Below are positions 48,801 to 60,521 of a DNA stretch of 64,000 nt, in pieces. The notes beneath the pieces were generated by a model. It was not told where the DNA came from. It was given only the letters and a program-made list of their open reading frames with translations, and did no database searches. Position 1 is the stretch's first letter; every line of letters begins with the position of its first letter. Source of the DNA: Saururus chinensis (taxonomy: Eukaryota; Streptophyta; Magnoliopsida; Piperales; Saururaceae). Where the stretch lies: the NCBI GenBank assembly GCA_035235625.1, contig CP141141.1, forward strand, positions 20,395,968 to 20,459,967, read 5' to 3'. The position numbers were made by a program, and so were the translations under genes.

Positions 48801-48967
48801 TTCTCTTGCTCAAAGGACATTAGGTGCACTACTCCATTAGGTGAATCGCCCGTTTGAGGGGCTAAGACTTCCGCAATACGTTAATCTGTTAATTTATGTC
48901 ACCCCCGCGCACTTGACTGGCCCTTGGACCGGGTCTGGCTCGGGTCGAGCAGTGCCGGGGCATGACA
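45848..48967 (+). mobile_element. Tekay-family solo LTR, 3120 bp, target-site duplication CTTTA
   Basis: It starts TGTAAGAACTCTTATCTTG, ends GCCGGGGCATGACA, and is flanked by CTTTA on both sides (45843-45847 and 48968-48972). The ends match the 8698-11208 LTR, and the interrupted integrase reads across the join. 47030-48360 is a TG/ATG-rich low-complexity zone. The conserved end region (48480-48960) has TTTCACACTCACCCCTCTTT and GGACCGGGTCTGGCTCGGG. No internal genes. Confidence 0.94.
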
Positions 48968-48972
48968 CTTTA

Positions 48973-50700
48973 ATTTTCCCTTCTTTTCAAATCTCATCAC
49001 TCATTTAGAAGGTGACACTTTCAAAAAGACATGATCACCCACTTCAAATTCCAATTCTCTCCTTCTCATATTTGCATATTTCTTTTGTCTACTTGGGGTT
49101 GCAAGCAACTTCTTCTTGATGTCATAAATTTTCACCACACAAAGACTAATTAATTCTTCTTTGAATAACTTCATCCCAACTTGTAGGAGATCTACATCTT
49201 CAACCATACAATACTCCATAAGGTGCCATTCTCATACTAGAATGATAACTATTGTTATATGCAAACTCAGTCAATGGAAGGTAATTATCCGAATTTCCTT
49301 TCCATTCCAGCACACAAGCACGAAGCATTTCCTCCAAAGTTTGAATTGTTCTTACTAATTGTCCATCTGTTTGTAGGTGGAAGGTTATATTGAACTATAA
49401 CTTAGTTCCCAAAGCATTCTGAATGTTGTTCCAATAGTTTGAAGTAAATATGGGATCTCTATCTGACACAATTGATACAGGAGTTCCATGCAACCTAACA
49501 ATTTCTTGGATATAGAGTTTTTCCAAACTTTCCTGTGATTCTATCCACTTCATAGGTAAGAAGTGAGCAGATTTTGTCAATCTATCCACTAAAACCCAAA
49601 TAGTATCATTCTTCTTTTGTGTCTTTGGCAATCCAACAACAAAATCCATCTAAACATTCTCCCATTTCCATTATAAAATATTTAAAAGGTTTAAAGTCCC
49701 TGGTGGTCTTTGATGTTCAGTCTTAACTTGTTTCCAACTAAATATCTAGACAAATATTTGCAAATATCCCTTTTCATTCTTTACCACCAGATTCCCTCCT
49801 TTAAATCTTTATACATCTTGGTTCCTCCAGGATGGATAGTTTATTGAGAGTGGTGTGTCGTTTATAAAAACTCTTTCAATTCTCCTTCGTTAGGAACAAC
49901 CAGACGATTCTTAAACCTTATGCCACCATCCATTCCTCTTGAGAAATCTCTCTTTCTTTCACACTCTTAAATTTCATTGTTCAACAATTGAACCTCTAAA
50001 ATTTTCTGCACTACTTGAGATCTAATTGTGAAATTAGCTATCATAGATTTTCCTTCACATGGTATATCATTGATGTATAGATTAGCCAATTCCTCAATCA
50101 AATCCCACTCCTTCAACATAAGATTAGCCACAACCATATTTGTCTTCCTACTTAGCACATCGGCTACAACAATTACCTTTTCAGGATTGTAAGAGTTTGA
50201 AAAGTCATAATCCTTTAAATAATCTAATCATCTTCTTTGTCTAAAATATAAATCGTTTTGTAAAAAGACATACTTTAAACTGTGGTGGTCAATAAACACC
50301 TAGAAAGTTACACCGTAGAGATAGTGTCTTCAAAACGAACAGAATAGCTGTTAATTCAAGGTCATGAGTAAGATAATTATGTTCATATGTTCTCAATTGC
50401 CTTGAAGAATAAGCTACAAATCTTCCATTTTCATGAGAACACAACTTAGGCATTTCTTTCATGTATCACTATATACTACATGTCCTTCTTCACCTTTAGG
50501 TAATGCTAAAACAAGCACTATTGTAAGCTTCTCTTTCAATCTTTGAAAACTTCTTTCACATTCTTTATTCTATTCAAACTTAACTTCTTTCTTGGTCAAT
50601 TTAGTCATAGGGAGAGCAATAAAGGGAAAACTTTTCCATAAATCTCCTATAGTACCCTGTCAAACCAAGGAAACATCTGAATCCTCTCAACTTGCATCAT
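48973..50700 (-). pseudogene. Gypsy pol: RT end, RNase H and integrase (broken)
   Basis: In minus order: GFRCFLGLTGYYRRFM (RT/RNase H boundary, about 50690-50640), RFVAYSSRQLRTYEHNYLTH (RNase H, about 50430-50370), then integrase in the 49649-49395 frame with MDFVVGLPKTQKKNDTIW, DRLTKSAHFLP and VRLHGTPVSIVSDRDPIF. That last phrase holds the second catalytic Asp of the DDE triad in SDRDP. The 49219-49001 frame gives YANMRRRELEFEVGDHVFLK. Frames shift repeatedly. The polymerase part of RT upstream of the first phrase is missing. Confidence 0.9.
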
Positions 50701-51657
50701 TCATTTTTTTTCTTTTTTTTTTCTTTCATTTTTATTGATGATAAGCAGATGGGATCTTTAAACTAGCCTAGGCTAACTTAAGTAGGTAACCCTTCCCCAT
50801 CATTTTTACGAGGACAATTCCATTGACTAAAAGCTATTGAAGTATATAAGAGTTTAAAACATTGAATTATATTACATGGAATTTTCTTTCTTACATTGAC
50901 GTCTAGCTTTAGTTCCTCTAATTTGATCACTAAGACTCCACCATAATCCAAACACCTAAGTCAACTTATTTCTAAGAACTCTCTTTTGCTCTTCATTCAT
51001 AAAATTGACTTGTTTAAACATAAAATATGCATATTTTTAAAAATCAAAGAATTGCAACATCAAGAAAAAGAAAACCAAATTGATCTTCACACTCATTGGT
51101 ATATTGTTCTATTTATTAAGTTATATTTTGCGACAAATCATGTTGCTTTTTAGCTTAAAAGAAAATTAATTTTATTAAGTTTCAAGAGCTGAACCAATCA
51201 AAAACAAAAACAAAGCGACTTGCAACAAACGTAAAAGCAACACTGATTTTTTGTGTTTTTTATCGTATTCTATTTTTTTAGTTTTTTTATTCCAAACCTA
51301 TGAATTAAAAGATATGAAAACAAATGAAAATGCAATAAAAATTAAACATGTGTTGTACAAAGGATCAAAGGAATTAAATCATGGACAAAAATAATATTTT
51401 TTTACTTAGAGATGACAAGCTCCTTAGCTTTGCCTAGTCAACCTATTTTAAGGCAATCTAATGTATTTTTGCTTACTCTTCCTAATTGATCCTTCAACGC
51501 TTGAAGATCAATCTTCTTTACCCACACTTTATTCATCTGCTTCTCTTTGGGCACTCAGTACTTCTAGTATGGGAATCCCTATGGCAAATGTCACATACTC
51601 CTACAATTCTAGAATCTATCCTCACTTCATTTTCCGTTTACTTAAGTGGGTTGGGCA
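50701..51657 (-). mobile_element. SIRE-like internal remnant with a fourth hairpin block; pol deleted
   Basis: The minus strand has AAATGATGGGGAAGGGTTACC...GATCCCATC (50826-50740), the same block as the three plus-strand copies. 51060-51430 is AT-rich without motif. No copia protease, integrase or RT is seen between here and gag, so pol is deleted. Confidence 0.5.
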
Positions 51658-51984
51658 CTATCGTAGTTTGTTTATACTCTCTTTAGCCTTTAGAAAGATA
51701 GTAGGTTTTGTTAAGGGGGTAGTCAAGCAATTCCTTAAATCTAAGTCCATCTTGTTGGTTTGACCTATGCTCAACAAGGTTTCGAACTTCTTCTTCCCAC
51801 TCTTAAATCCATCTAATTTCTCTTTTGAGAGCATATGTTCTCTATTGAGAGCACTAAACTTCTCTCTTTCATTCTCAAGGTCATTCCTAAGATCACCCAC
51901 TTCTCTTTTTAGCTCGACGTTCAACTCCACTAACCTCTTTGCCTCCTGAGAAGACAAAAGTAACTCATAATCTTTCTTTTTCAA
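51658..51984 (-). pseudogene. Copia gag C-terminal coiled coil
   Basis: A 108-codon frame contains AKRLVELNVELKREVGDLRN, NEREKFSALNREHML and FKSGKKKFETLLSIGQTN. Heptad spacing of Leu/Val supports a coiled coil. This matches the extended coiled coil that follows the zinc knuckle in one class of plant copia gag proteins, which ends in a 'F..GK..LD.LL..Q' segment. It is open but separated from the knuckle by stops. Confidence 0.75.
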
Positions 51985-52188
51985 CTCTCTCTCTCAAGGT
52001 GTTTGGTTTTTCTAGCCAAGACTAGACATTGTTCGAGGAACCCTTTTTATTCATCAAAATCAAAGTTAGACTCAGAGTTCTCTTCAAGAGAAGTGGACTC
52101 ATGAGATTCTTGACTAGAACCATCTTCCATCACACTTGCATGGAAGGAAGTATAGTTGCATATCTCATCTTCCTTAGAAGAACTCTCA

Positions 52189-53233
52189 TTATAATAAGTT
52201 GCTTACGACACCTTTCCATTTCTTGTTATTAAACCCCTTTGGTTTCCTAAGCTTATTATCAGAAGAATCATCTGGATTATTGTTAGGATAGTTAGCAACA
52301 AAATGACATAACTTACTACATTCAAAGCACTTTATGTTCTTCTTGTCTTGTTTATTTTGCCTCTCATCTTTCCTACCCCTTTGTTTTTTCCTTGAATTTT
52401 GACACTTATTTTCAAACCTAAAGTTCTGAGATTTCATAAATTTCTTCAAGTTTTTGGCTAGCTAGAGCATTAAATAATCATCATTCTCAGATTCTTTAGA
52501 CTCTCCTAAGGTGTTTAAAGCTTTGCTTCCCCTTAGATTTCTCAAACAATTCTTTCTTATTTTCATAAGACTCCTCTTGCATCTCAAAGGTTCTAAAGTT
52601 CCTATAAACTCCTCAATATCTAAGGTGTCTTATCTTTTTAGATTCATTAATAACTATTACCTTAATTTTGATCTTAGAGGACAAGGAGCTTAAGAGTTTT
52701 CTCACAACAAGGTAGTCTAGAATACGCTCCCCTAATTAATCACAAGTGTTGACAATGTCTTATATCTTAGCATAATACTCAGAAATCGTCTCATCTTCAC
52801 TCATCATTATGTTTCCAAATTCAAGGGTAAACATCTATAACCTAAATAATTTAATGTCATATATTCCCTTATCATATTTCACAAGTTTTTGCCATGCAAG
52901 TTTGGCTGATGTGCAATTTGAGATTAACCTATGTTGTGACTCCAACAGCATAAAATAATGCACAAAGGGCCTTACTATTTTAATTTACAAAATTTATTTT
53001 ATTTTTATCTCATTTACCTCATCTTTCAAGATAGAATTTCTATCTTTGTCTTTGGTCATGGGAGGATGCCAACCTTTATTCACTGCTTTACAAGCATTAC
53101 CATCAAGCTCTTAAATGAAAGCCCTTATCCTATTTTTCCAATAATAGAAGTTATGGCCATCGAATAATGGTGGACGATGCATAGGATTACCCAAGTCTCC
53201 ATGTTCACCAATTGAATTATTTGACTCAATCAT
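52189..53233 (-). pseudogene. Ty1/copia gag (UBN2 type) with CCHC zinc knuckle
   Basis: Starts at the ATG at 53233: MIESNNSIGEHGDLGNPM, RPPLFDGHNFYYWKNRI, then a TAA. Further UBN2 pieces are recognisable in shifting frames (AWQKLVKYDKGIYDIK, MMSEDETISEYYAKI, KLLSSLSSKIKIKV). The zinc knuckle in the 52449-52189 frame reads IKCFECSKLCHFVANYP, keeping C, C, H with the final C changed to Y. It is dead but readable. The gag protein packages the element's RNA into particles. Confidence 0.88.
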
Positions 53234-53259
53234 TGGGATTAAACAAATTTAAGCCACCC

Positions 53260-54863
53260 AATCAATAAGTTTTAATCACACAAATCAAGGAGAAATCTAT
53301 GAGCTAGCTAAATCACTAATTAGGGCACACAAATCCGCAATTTTTTCTATCTATTCAAAGAGAAAATTAAATAAACTAAGCACAATTAAGAGATCACACC
53401 CTAACACAAGATATATTACTCAAAGAATTAAAACTAGGAAGATTAAGCAAAGTTGAAACACACTAGCACGAATAATTAGATTGATAGCATAAAATAAAAA
53501 TATTTTTAACTAAAAATCCTTATCTACCACTTGAGAGTTTAATATCCAACTATACAGTGATAGTGGATAAGTAGATTGTTCTTCAAACTTGTACTTCGTA
53601 GAGGCAATAATCAAGAGTTCTAGCCTCTATGCGCAAGAGTTTAACTAAGCAACAACAAATGAACTATCTATGCATGAACTATCAATCTACTAAGTAATCA
53701 TTCAAAGCATGCAATCAATACAATAACACACAAAGATTTAACTTGAAAAACCCAACTTGGGTGAAAAACCACGGCACCCTCACAAGGCCAAACTAATGCA
53801 CTAGTAAGATAGAGCTTACAAGACAGAAGAACAACCAACCAACCTCTAGACTTGACACAAACAAAAACAACTTCTCTTTGTTTAATCTTCTTCGTTATTG
53901 ACCTTCAACTCTTCCCCCTTAGAATCCTTGAAGTTTTCCCTCTTCGTGTTTTGTTCTTCTTCTTCTAGCAACTCAATTAAAGACTCTTTCTTCGATTGTT
54001 CATTCACCTTTGATAGTCTTCAACTCCCTTGAAGAATTTTTGTGTCTCCTCTTTTATTTGATGTGTAGAATATTCTCTTTCAGCTGTGCATCTTTATGAA
54101 TCCATCATTAGCATGTGCTTGAAGCTTTTTTGTAGACTCTCTTGGAAAACAATGATAAAGGATCTCTCCTTTCTTCTCCAATATTTTCTAGGTTTTCCTC
54201 TCTTCAAATTCGTGATACCTTAGCATTTATATAGGTCTTTAAGTCGGTTTGAGACTCTAACTCCATCTAATAATAAACTCTCTTCCAAAAAGACTTAAAC
54301 TAGGTAACTACAAATGCTAACGATCAATCATTCCAAATAGTGATCGATCATTCTTTGTTTCCTTAGAGCACAATACTTTGAGTTATCGACCTCTCAATAT
54401 TACGAATGATCATAAAGTCTTGGTTTTGTTTTACAAAGAGACATTTCAAGTGCCGATAGATCATGTGTTGAAGCAATTGATCGATTCAACTCTTCCATGC
54501 TACAAATCATAACCGATATGTTGCAGCATCGATCAATGACATTGTTCATTTATAGTTTTACCATTTTTACCCTAATTTAGTCCGAAACTTCCAAAATCAC
54601 TTCTAAAATTGTTCCAAGTGACTTTTGTATGAAAGTGTATGTTGAATAAACCTCTTTTACCTTCAACACTCCTTAGTCTTTAGCTTTGTTCCATAAGAAC
54701 ACGTCTGCTACTATTTTTCAAGTTCATCAATTCTAAACCTGACACGACCACAGTTTCATCTAGTTAGATTCATAAGCCTAATTACATACTTGAAGTTTCA
54801 ATATAATTTTGATCAACAATAATATCCAATAACACTACATATAACACATATGTTCTTTCAAGA
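53260..54863 (-). mobile_element. 5' LTR and leader of the SIRE-like copia element
   Basis: On the minus strand it starts near 54863 (GAAAGAACATATGTGTTATAT) and has a TTATATAAATGC promoter box near 54222. It carries GATCGAT-type motifs at 54320-54540 and runs to just upstream of gag. The exact LTR end and primer site were not recognised. Confidence 0.6.
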
Positions 54864-54883
54864 CACGTGCATTGTGGCCTAAA

Positions 54884-55105
54884 GGCTTCTTGGTTAAGTT
54901 TTGGAAAACTCCAACTATTCAGAAAAATAAATGTTTTATTTGGGAATTGATGCTTGATGGTTTGACAATTAGTAACACAATGAATAAAAGGTTCAAGACA
55001 CCCACTAACGAATGCATATAATGCAACATGGAAGTGGAAAGCTCAAAACTCATGTTTTTAGGATGCACATATGCTAGAGCCTTGTGCCTTAATGTGTTTG
55101 GTAGA
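54884..55105 (+). pseudogene. LINE tail: reverse-transcriptase zinc-binding domain remnant
   Basis: One plus frame reads KLFWKTPTIQKN-like text, then IWELMLDGLTI, CNMEVESSKLMFLGC and ARALCLNVFG. The order (a W at the start, then C.....E...H/LF..C, then a W/F) is that of the zf-RVT domain at the C-terminus of plant LINE polyproteins. One in-frame stop is present. It is short, so the assignment is moderate. Confidence 0.5.
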
Positions 55106-55145
55106 TACTCCCTCCATTCTATCATATTATAATATAACATAAAGC
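55106..55145. mobile_element. Possible Stowaway-type MITE end
   Basis: TA followed by CTCCCTCCATTCTATCATATTATAATATAA resembles the TA|CTCCCTCCGT... end of plant Tc1/mariner MITEs. No matching GGAGGGAG|TA end was found within 1 kb, so this may be an incomplete copy or a coincidence. Confidence 0.35.
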
Positions 55146-55149
55146 AATT

Positions 55150-56330
55150 TGGTGTACTATAAAACTTTTAAATTCTGACTATTTGACTCATGTTCTATAT
55201 CATTAATCCCTATTTGACCATCTTAATCCCCAAAGACAAAGATATTAAAATCATAATCTCTATTTTTTAGGTTATGTTAATTTTAATTTTATAATATAAT
55301 ATTTTATACTCCCAAACTAGGATTTGAACGTTTTTAGTATCATTAGAAAGCTCTTGACAAGTTATATCAAATGAAATCCTATATGACTATGTTTTATCAA
55401 ACTTTTTCGTAGGTCCCACACATATAGCACTTTTCTCGATAATATTTTTATAATTTTCTATATATTGTACATATTCAGATTTGTGTTTTTTTAACACCCT
55501 TGAAAAACCTCTGAAGAGCACTATTAAATGAGATTCATTGCCAAACTAGACCTGAATATGAATAATGTGTTCTATGGCACAAAGTCTTTCATCACTATTG
55601 TCTTCACCAACCTATGACATAATATTTAGCCTAAGAGATTTAAATTCATGGTTGCCTACTACAAGTGTATATAGGTTAATATAGAGCTTGTGTGTATAAC
55701 TAATGATCACTATGATCCTCAAAACAATGTGTTATAACTATTGCATATAAGGGAGACCTTTATTCAATATTTTTTTTATTTTATTTTATTTTATCCTTTC
55801 TAAGTTGTATTTACATGCATAATGCATGTCCATTCTTGCTAGTTTTAATAACACTATTTAGTTTATAAAAATAAACTAATTTTAATTTATTTTTGAAAAA
55901 ATAAATGGAGCTATTAATAGGGAAAATTATATAAATAATATAAATAATAATAATTACCTAATTAGTGGAGAGATGAAAATAATTACCAAAATAGCGTTGT
56001 TTTTTTGCCACACAGGGGCCAATGCTTATTGGTGCCTGCATGACTTTTTTTTTATTTTTTAGGTGATTTTGTCCTTGTGAAAGACGAAATCACCCTACTT
56101 TAGCAAATTTCCATAGTTGTTACTAATTTCATCCTTTTAAAGGACAAAATTAAACAGAATTTTTTTTTAAGATTTGTTTAACCCCGAAACAAACCCATGT
56201 GAAACAAAAATATAAAATACCTGGATAGCCACACGTCGAGTAATTAGAAAGTCTATGCAACTCATATAAATTAGATAAAATGTTCTCCAAATGTTTGGTT
56301 TACAAAAGAAGTTTACACTATACATTTGAA
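55150..56330. other. No gene recognised
   Basis: AT-rich sequence with long T and A runs (55770-55790, 56045-56060, 56159-56168) and no supported feature. The GCCACACAGGGGCCAATGC segment (56007-56025) is GC-rich for the area but unassigned. Confidence 0.45.
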
Positions 56331-56339
56331 AAAATATAT

Positions 56340-58340
56340 CACAACTCTAATTGGCTCTACCTCTTCTACCCCTACGACCTTGACCTCAACCGACCTTGGC
56401 CATGAAGCTGCCCTACTGGGTCCTCCTCGTCCATGTAAATAGTGGATGCCTCGTCCAAACATGCCTCTGAAGATAATGGGATCTGATTCGCATGAATTGC
56501 CCGTTGCCGTCTAGTATATACTCTCGAAATAAATGACATCTCAACTGGCTAAGGATGGGTTGGATTCATACAAGTAGCCGGAGATGATGGGCGTGGACTA
56601 TGATGCAAAGCTAAAGCTTGTGAAAATAAAGGAGGAGAGAAGGCTACTGCATATGAAGTTGGAATATTTTTGTAAGAAGCATGACTCGACAGTGTCTGAG
56701 CTACCTCGTTGCTGGGATAATGGCCATGCACATCCATAATAACCAAAATAACCAATTGAAGTAGCGGCAAGCTACGAAGGACATTCGTCATGGTGACTGA
56801 TGGTCGATTGACATGATGCTAATAAGACCTCACCCGTAGTATAGGTGTTGACAACATCAATCAAATGTGTATATGTCTGTCACACTAAACCAAGCTATAA
56901 AAAAATATAAATAATAAACGAGAAATAAGAAAATATTATAATATAATTAAGATATACTTACCAATGTTACCTCAAATGCGCCCCTAGGCTGATAGGTCAT
57001 ATCCTCTGAATCATCGTGTGGTAAAATATATCTATGTGTAATAGTCAAATACCATGGCATGTACGCTACTAACATCACGCGATGTTGTAGCAATCTTACC
57101 TCAGATAATAGTCGCCCTCGCGCGTGTTATCCCATTGAGCAATATAGGCTTCATGAAGTGCAACCCAGTTGGTAATGTGGCAGCCTTGTCGAATAATCTG
57201 ATGGATGAACTCTACCATACAAGGAGGAGTATCCTACTCCAAGTCAAATTGGGCATCACACGATCAGGCAATACATCTACAAAATCTCAAAACATATAAG
57301 TGACATTCTAGATAGTCACACATCCCTTCCCTTTGTATATATAGGAGGTAATCCAGCCAACACCTCGGCCAAGTATGATTGCCAAATGACTTGCACAATT
57401 TTTAAACATAATTAGTTTTTAATAACAATACATAACTTATATTCATTATATTACATGTGATATAATGAAATATAATTACTTGATAAGGGCGGTGGTCCAA
57501 CTCTCCTCTATACAATTGGAGCACTCCTTGTGGATTTTTGGTTTTCCTCCTCCGAACATTCCATCTTAAGGATTCAAATTTAACACATCCACATTAAACT
57601 ATGTTAAAAATATAATAGTTTAAAAAAATATATAATATTTAAAAAAAATATAGTTGGCTCCTAATGGAGCACCCTTTACTACTAGCCCTATCTCAATATT
57701 CAGTCGGCCAAGATATAAATGCTCCCACAACCATAGATGTGGAACAAAATATCATAAAAGAAAATATTAAAAAAGAAAAGTATTTGTAAGTGTAGAAAAT
57801 AAAAAATTCATTTACCTGAAGAAGGGTCAGGCAACTAGAAATCCCTGAGGTCATCACTAGACAAGTTTTCCCTAACTCTTAGTATAAGTACACAAGGCTA
57901 GTACTGCCCCATGCATAGGTGCCTGCCATGTCAAAGTCCGCAAGGAGGGTGAGGTAGTGACATGCACATGGCTACTGGCGTTATCAACAAATATAGTAGC
58001 ACCAAGTAGATGAATCAAATACGTGTGTGCAGCTACTCGATTAATATCTTGGTGGCCTCAGCTGGGAGCGCACAAAACTCACCCAATAGCCATCTAAGGC
58101 TCACTCGGCTACCGCGCAATATTGAAGGAGGAGGTGCTCTACCGAAGAATCTAGCTACTAAATCTAAATCTCCACCTCTCATGCCTATCACCACAAGGCC
58201 ATCGATGCAAAGTCCAAGAAGTACTACCACATCCATAAGGGTGATAGACATCTCCCCACAATGCAAGTGAAATGTCTGTGTCTGCCTCCTCCATCTCTCG
58301 ACAAGAGCTATGAGCAAAGGTCTATCAAGTCAAAGGTACT
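56340..58340 (-). pseudogene. Plant mobile domain (PMD) gene, degraded
   Basis: Starting from 58317 a 94-codon frame reads ALVERWRRQTQTFHLHCGEM, SITLMDVVVLLGLCIDGLVV and LRWLLGEFCALPAE. This is the start of the plant mobile domain, found in MAIN/MAIL1 proteins and in many plant transposons and annotated 'serine/threonine-protein phosphatase 7 long form'. Further matches follow in broken frames: HTYLIHLLGATIFVD (about 58030-57980), LWLWEHLYLGRLNIEIG (about 57745-57695), RWNVRRRKTKNPQGVLQLYR (about 57560-57500) and AYIAQWDNTREG (about 57150-57110). A proline-rich C-terminal tail lies at 56791-56549. Stops and frameshifts are present. MAIN proteins act in genome stability and silencing, but many PMD copies are transposon passengers, which I think applies here. 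Confidence 0.8.
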
Positions 58341-58344
58341 ATGT

Positions 58345-60200
58345 AATGTTTCTGATTTTTTTAAGATTTTTTGTGATTTTCCTGCTATTTTTTGATCATT
58401 TTCAGTGGGAAAATATGACGCTTTGGTGTATTCATATTTGTGTATTTACCCCAGTATTTGTACATGTAGAGTCAGTGTGGGGTCAGTCGTAAGCCATGGG
58501 CCTGGACGAGCATTTGTGGTGCGAAAAAGTGATAAAGAAAAGGGAAACAGCAAGAGAAGAGTTAAGTGAGAAAAAAAAAGAAAAAAGAAAGGCTCGTGCT
58601 TGGATGAGCCCGAACCAGAATTGTCTAGAAGAGATGACCCCCCCCCCTTTCTGTTGTCTACTCTTCGGAAACTAGCGGCCGCCGGTGGGCCACAGGGCCA
58701 CCGCAGCTAGCTCTGTCTCAGTGGTGCGATGGTAGGGGGCCAACACCCCGGCCCCCATGGCCGCTCCGTCCTCAGCCAAATTTCCCCCGGTTAGCTCCCT
58801 CTCGATTTGTGTTATGAGTTCCAGCCACCGCTGTGGGCCGGCATGGGCTAGCCGGCCGCCGTGAGCTCCGCCCAGGCCCAGCAATAGCAGGAGGCATTCC
58901 CTCCCTACCTCTTGGGCCTCCTCCGCGCCCCATCCATTTTTACCCTCTATCCCTGTTGTTCCTCCCACTTCAATCGAGCTCACCAGCTACCTTCAACCGC
59001 CGTTGGAAGGCTTGGCTAGATGCAGTCCAGACCTCCTTGGTCCGGCGAAGGCTGTGGACCACCCCACCCAGCCCGGTTCCATCTCCTCCGCCGTCCTCTA
59101 CTCTACCCAGTGCATTTTGCCCCTACTGTGTTTTGATTCTCCAGTGAGTTGTCGCTGCCATCGTTGGATGGTGAGGGCAACCTGGCCACCGTGGGCTCCT
59201 CCCCGGCTTGGGGACAGCCCCACCCGGACCGGTTCAGCCTCCGTCCCCTCCGTCTCTCCTTTGCTAAGGTTCTGCCCTCCCCTTGATATGTGTGTTTCTC
59301 ACTGTGTTGGCCCACCGGGAGCCTTCGCCCTCAACAAGACCCAACTCCGACTGACCGCTAGGGTTACGACAGAGTCGGCTAGAGTGCTGATAACCCTTTG
59401 CTCCTCATTGTGCCCCCCAGCCCCTCTATGTTTTCTACCCGTTTTGCTATTTTGGGACACCGTAGCATTGTTGGACGCCAAACACCCTTTGGACCACCTT
59501 AGTTTGGTGGGTCTTAGCCTTGAGATGGCTGGCCACCCTAGCGTGGCACCACCCCTCTTCTTTCGGCATGAGCCAGGCTCCCCCTTTTCCGATTATATGT
59601 CTGACCGCGCTATAGAGAGCGTTATGGTTTGCCCTCTTACCGTCCTACCTCCGCCGGACACCGATTGGCCTCTACTTGGCCTACCTTGGCATGGCAATGG
59701 CGAAGACCGTCTTTGTTGGTCACCACTCTTGGGAATGGCCCTAACACCCCTTCTAAGCCTTGGGCCGACACCGTCCAGCCCTCTCCCCCTCCCCTTTAGG
59801 TCGCGTGTACATGTGGCCGTGTGTGCAGTTTAGGGCTTAGGCGCCATTTTCGCTCCACCTGACCATCAGATGGCTCTGCCACCGAATGGAGTTGACCACC
59901 AGAGCCCTCCTCCACCTCTCCTCCGTCCTCGAGCATTGCCCCATGCCCTCGCCCTATTGTGGGGCCTTGTTGACACAAAAATTGCCGCCATTGGGTGTTG
60001 TCCATGGCCGATTTTGATGTCTTGTGGCCGGCCGAGTACTTCTCAGCCGCTGGCCGACCTTCAGTGAGTACACCCTCAACTTTTAGTCGCACCGCCACTT
60101 ATGTTGGCACAACCTCTCTCCAGGCTGCCCTAGTGTGCCACCGTGGATTGCGGATTTTGCCACATTGATACATGTCACCTTGTTTGGCTATGATTGTTTC
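58345..60200. other. GC-rich block without a recognised gene
   Basis: Clearly more GC-rich than the surroundings. Long frames exist on both strands, including 276 codons on the plus strand at 59003-59833 and 103 codons on the minus strand at 58983-58672. Their content (Pro/Ser/Leu-rich, no domain) looks like composition and not selection. Repeated GGCC/CCGCCG phrases and 'CACCGTGGGC'/'CACCACCC' elements suggest LTR or other transposon promoter-type sequence, but no LTR ends were found. Confidence 0.4.
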
Positions 60201-60521
60201 CAGCGCTTCCTAAACCCTTGAGACAACAACTCTCTCAATTTGACAATGTTTTTGGCTGCCAACTCTGCCGTCGACGCTGCCACCATCATGTGCTCACCAT
60301 CAAACGTCATGATTACGAGGTAGGGGAGCTTTGAACTCGTAATTTCATGATAGCATGCTTTGAATGAGTAGCAGCATGCTAGAATTGTATGATGCAATGC
60401 TTTGGATGTTAAATTATGATCTGTTTGCATGATGTAAGAGGATAAATTATGACATGTTGAAATGCATATGATATGCATGTGAGTTGTAAGTATGTATGAT
60501 GTATGAGGAATATGTGTATGA

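Noticed and set aside
59003-59833. 276-codon plus-strand frame
   Set aside because: Lies in a GC-rich block where long frames occur on both strands by composition; Pro/Ser/Leu-rich, no recognised motif.
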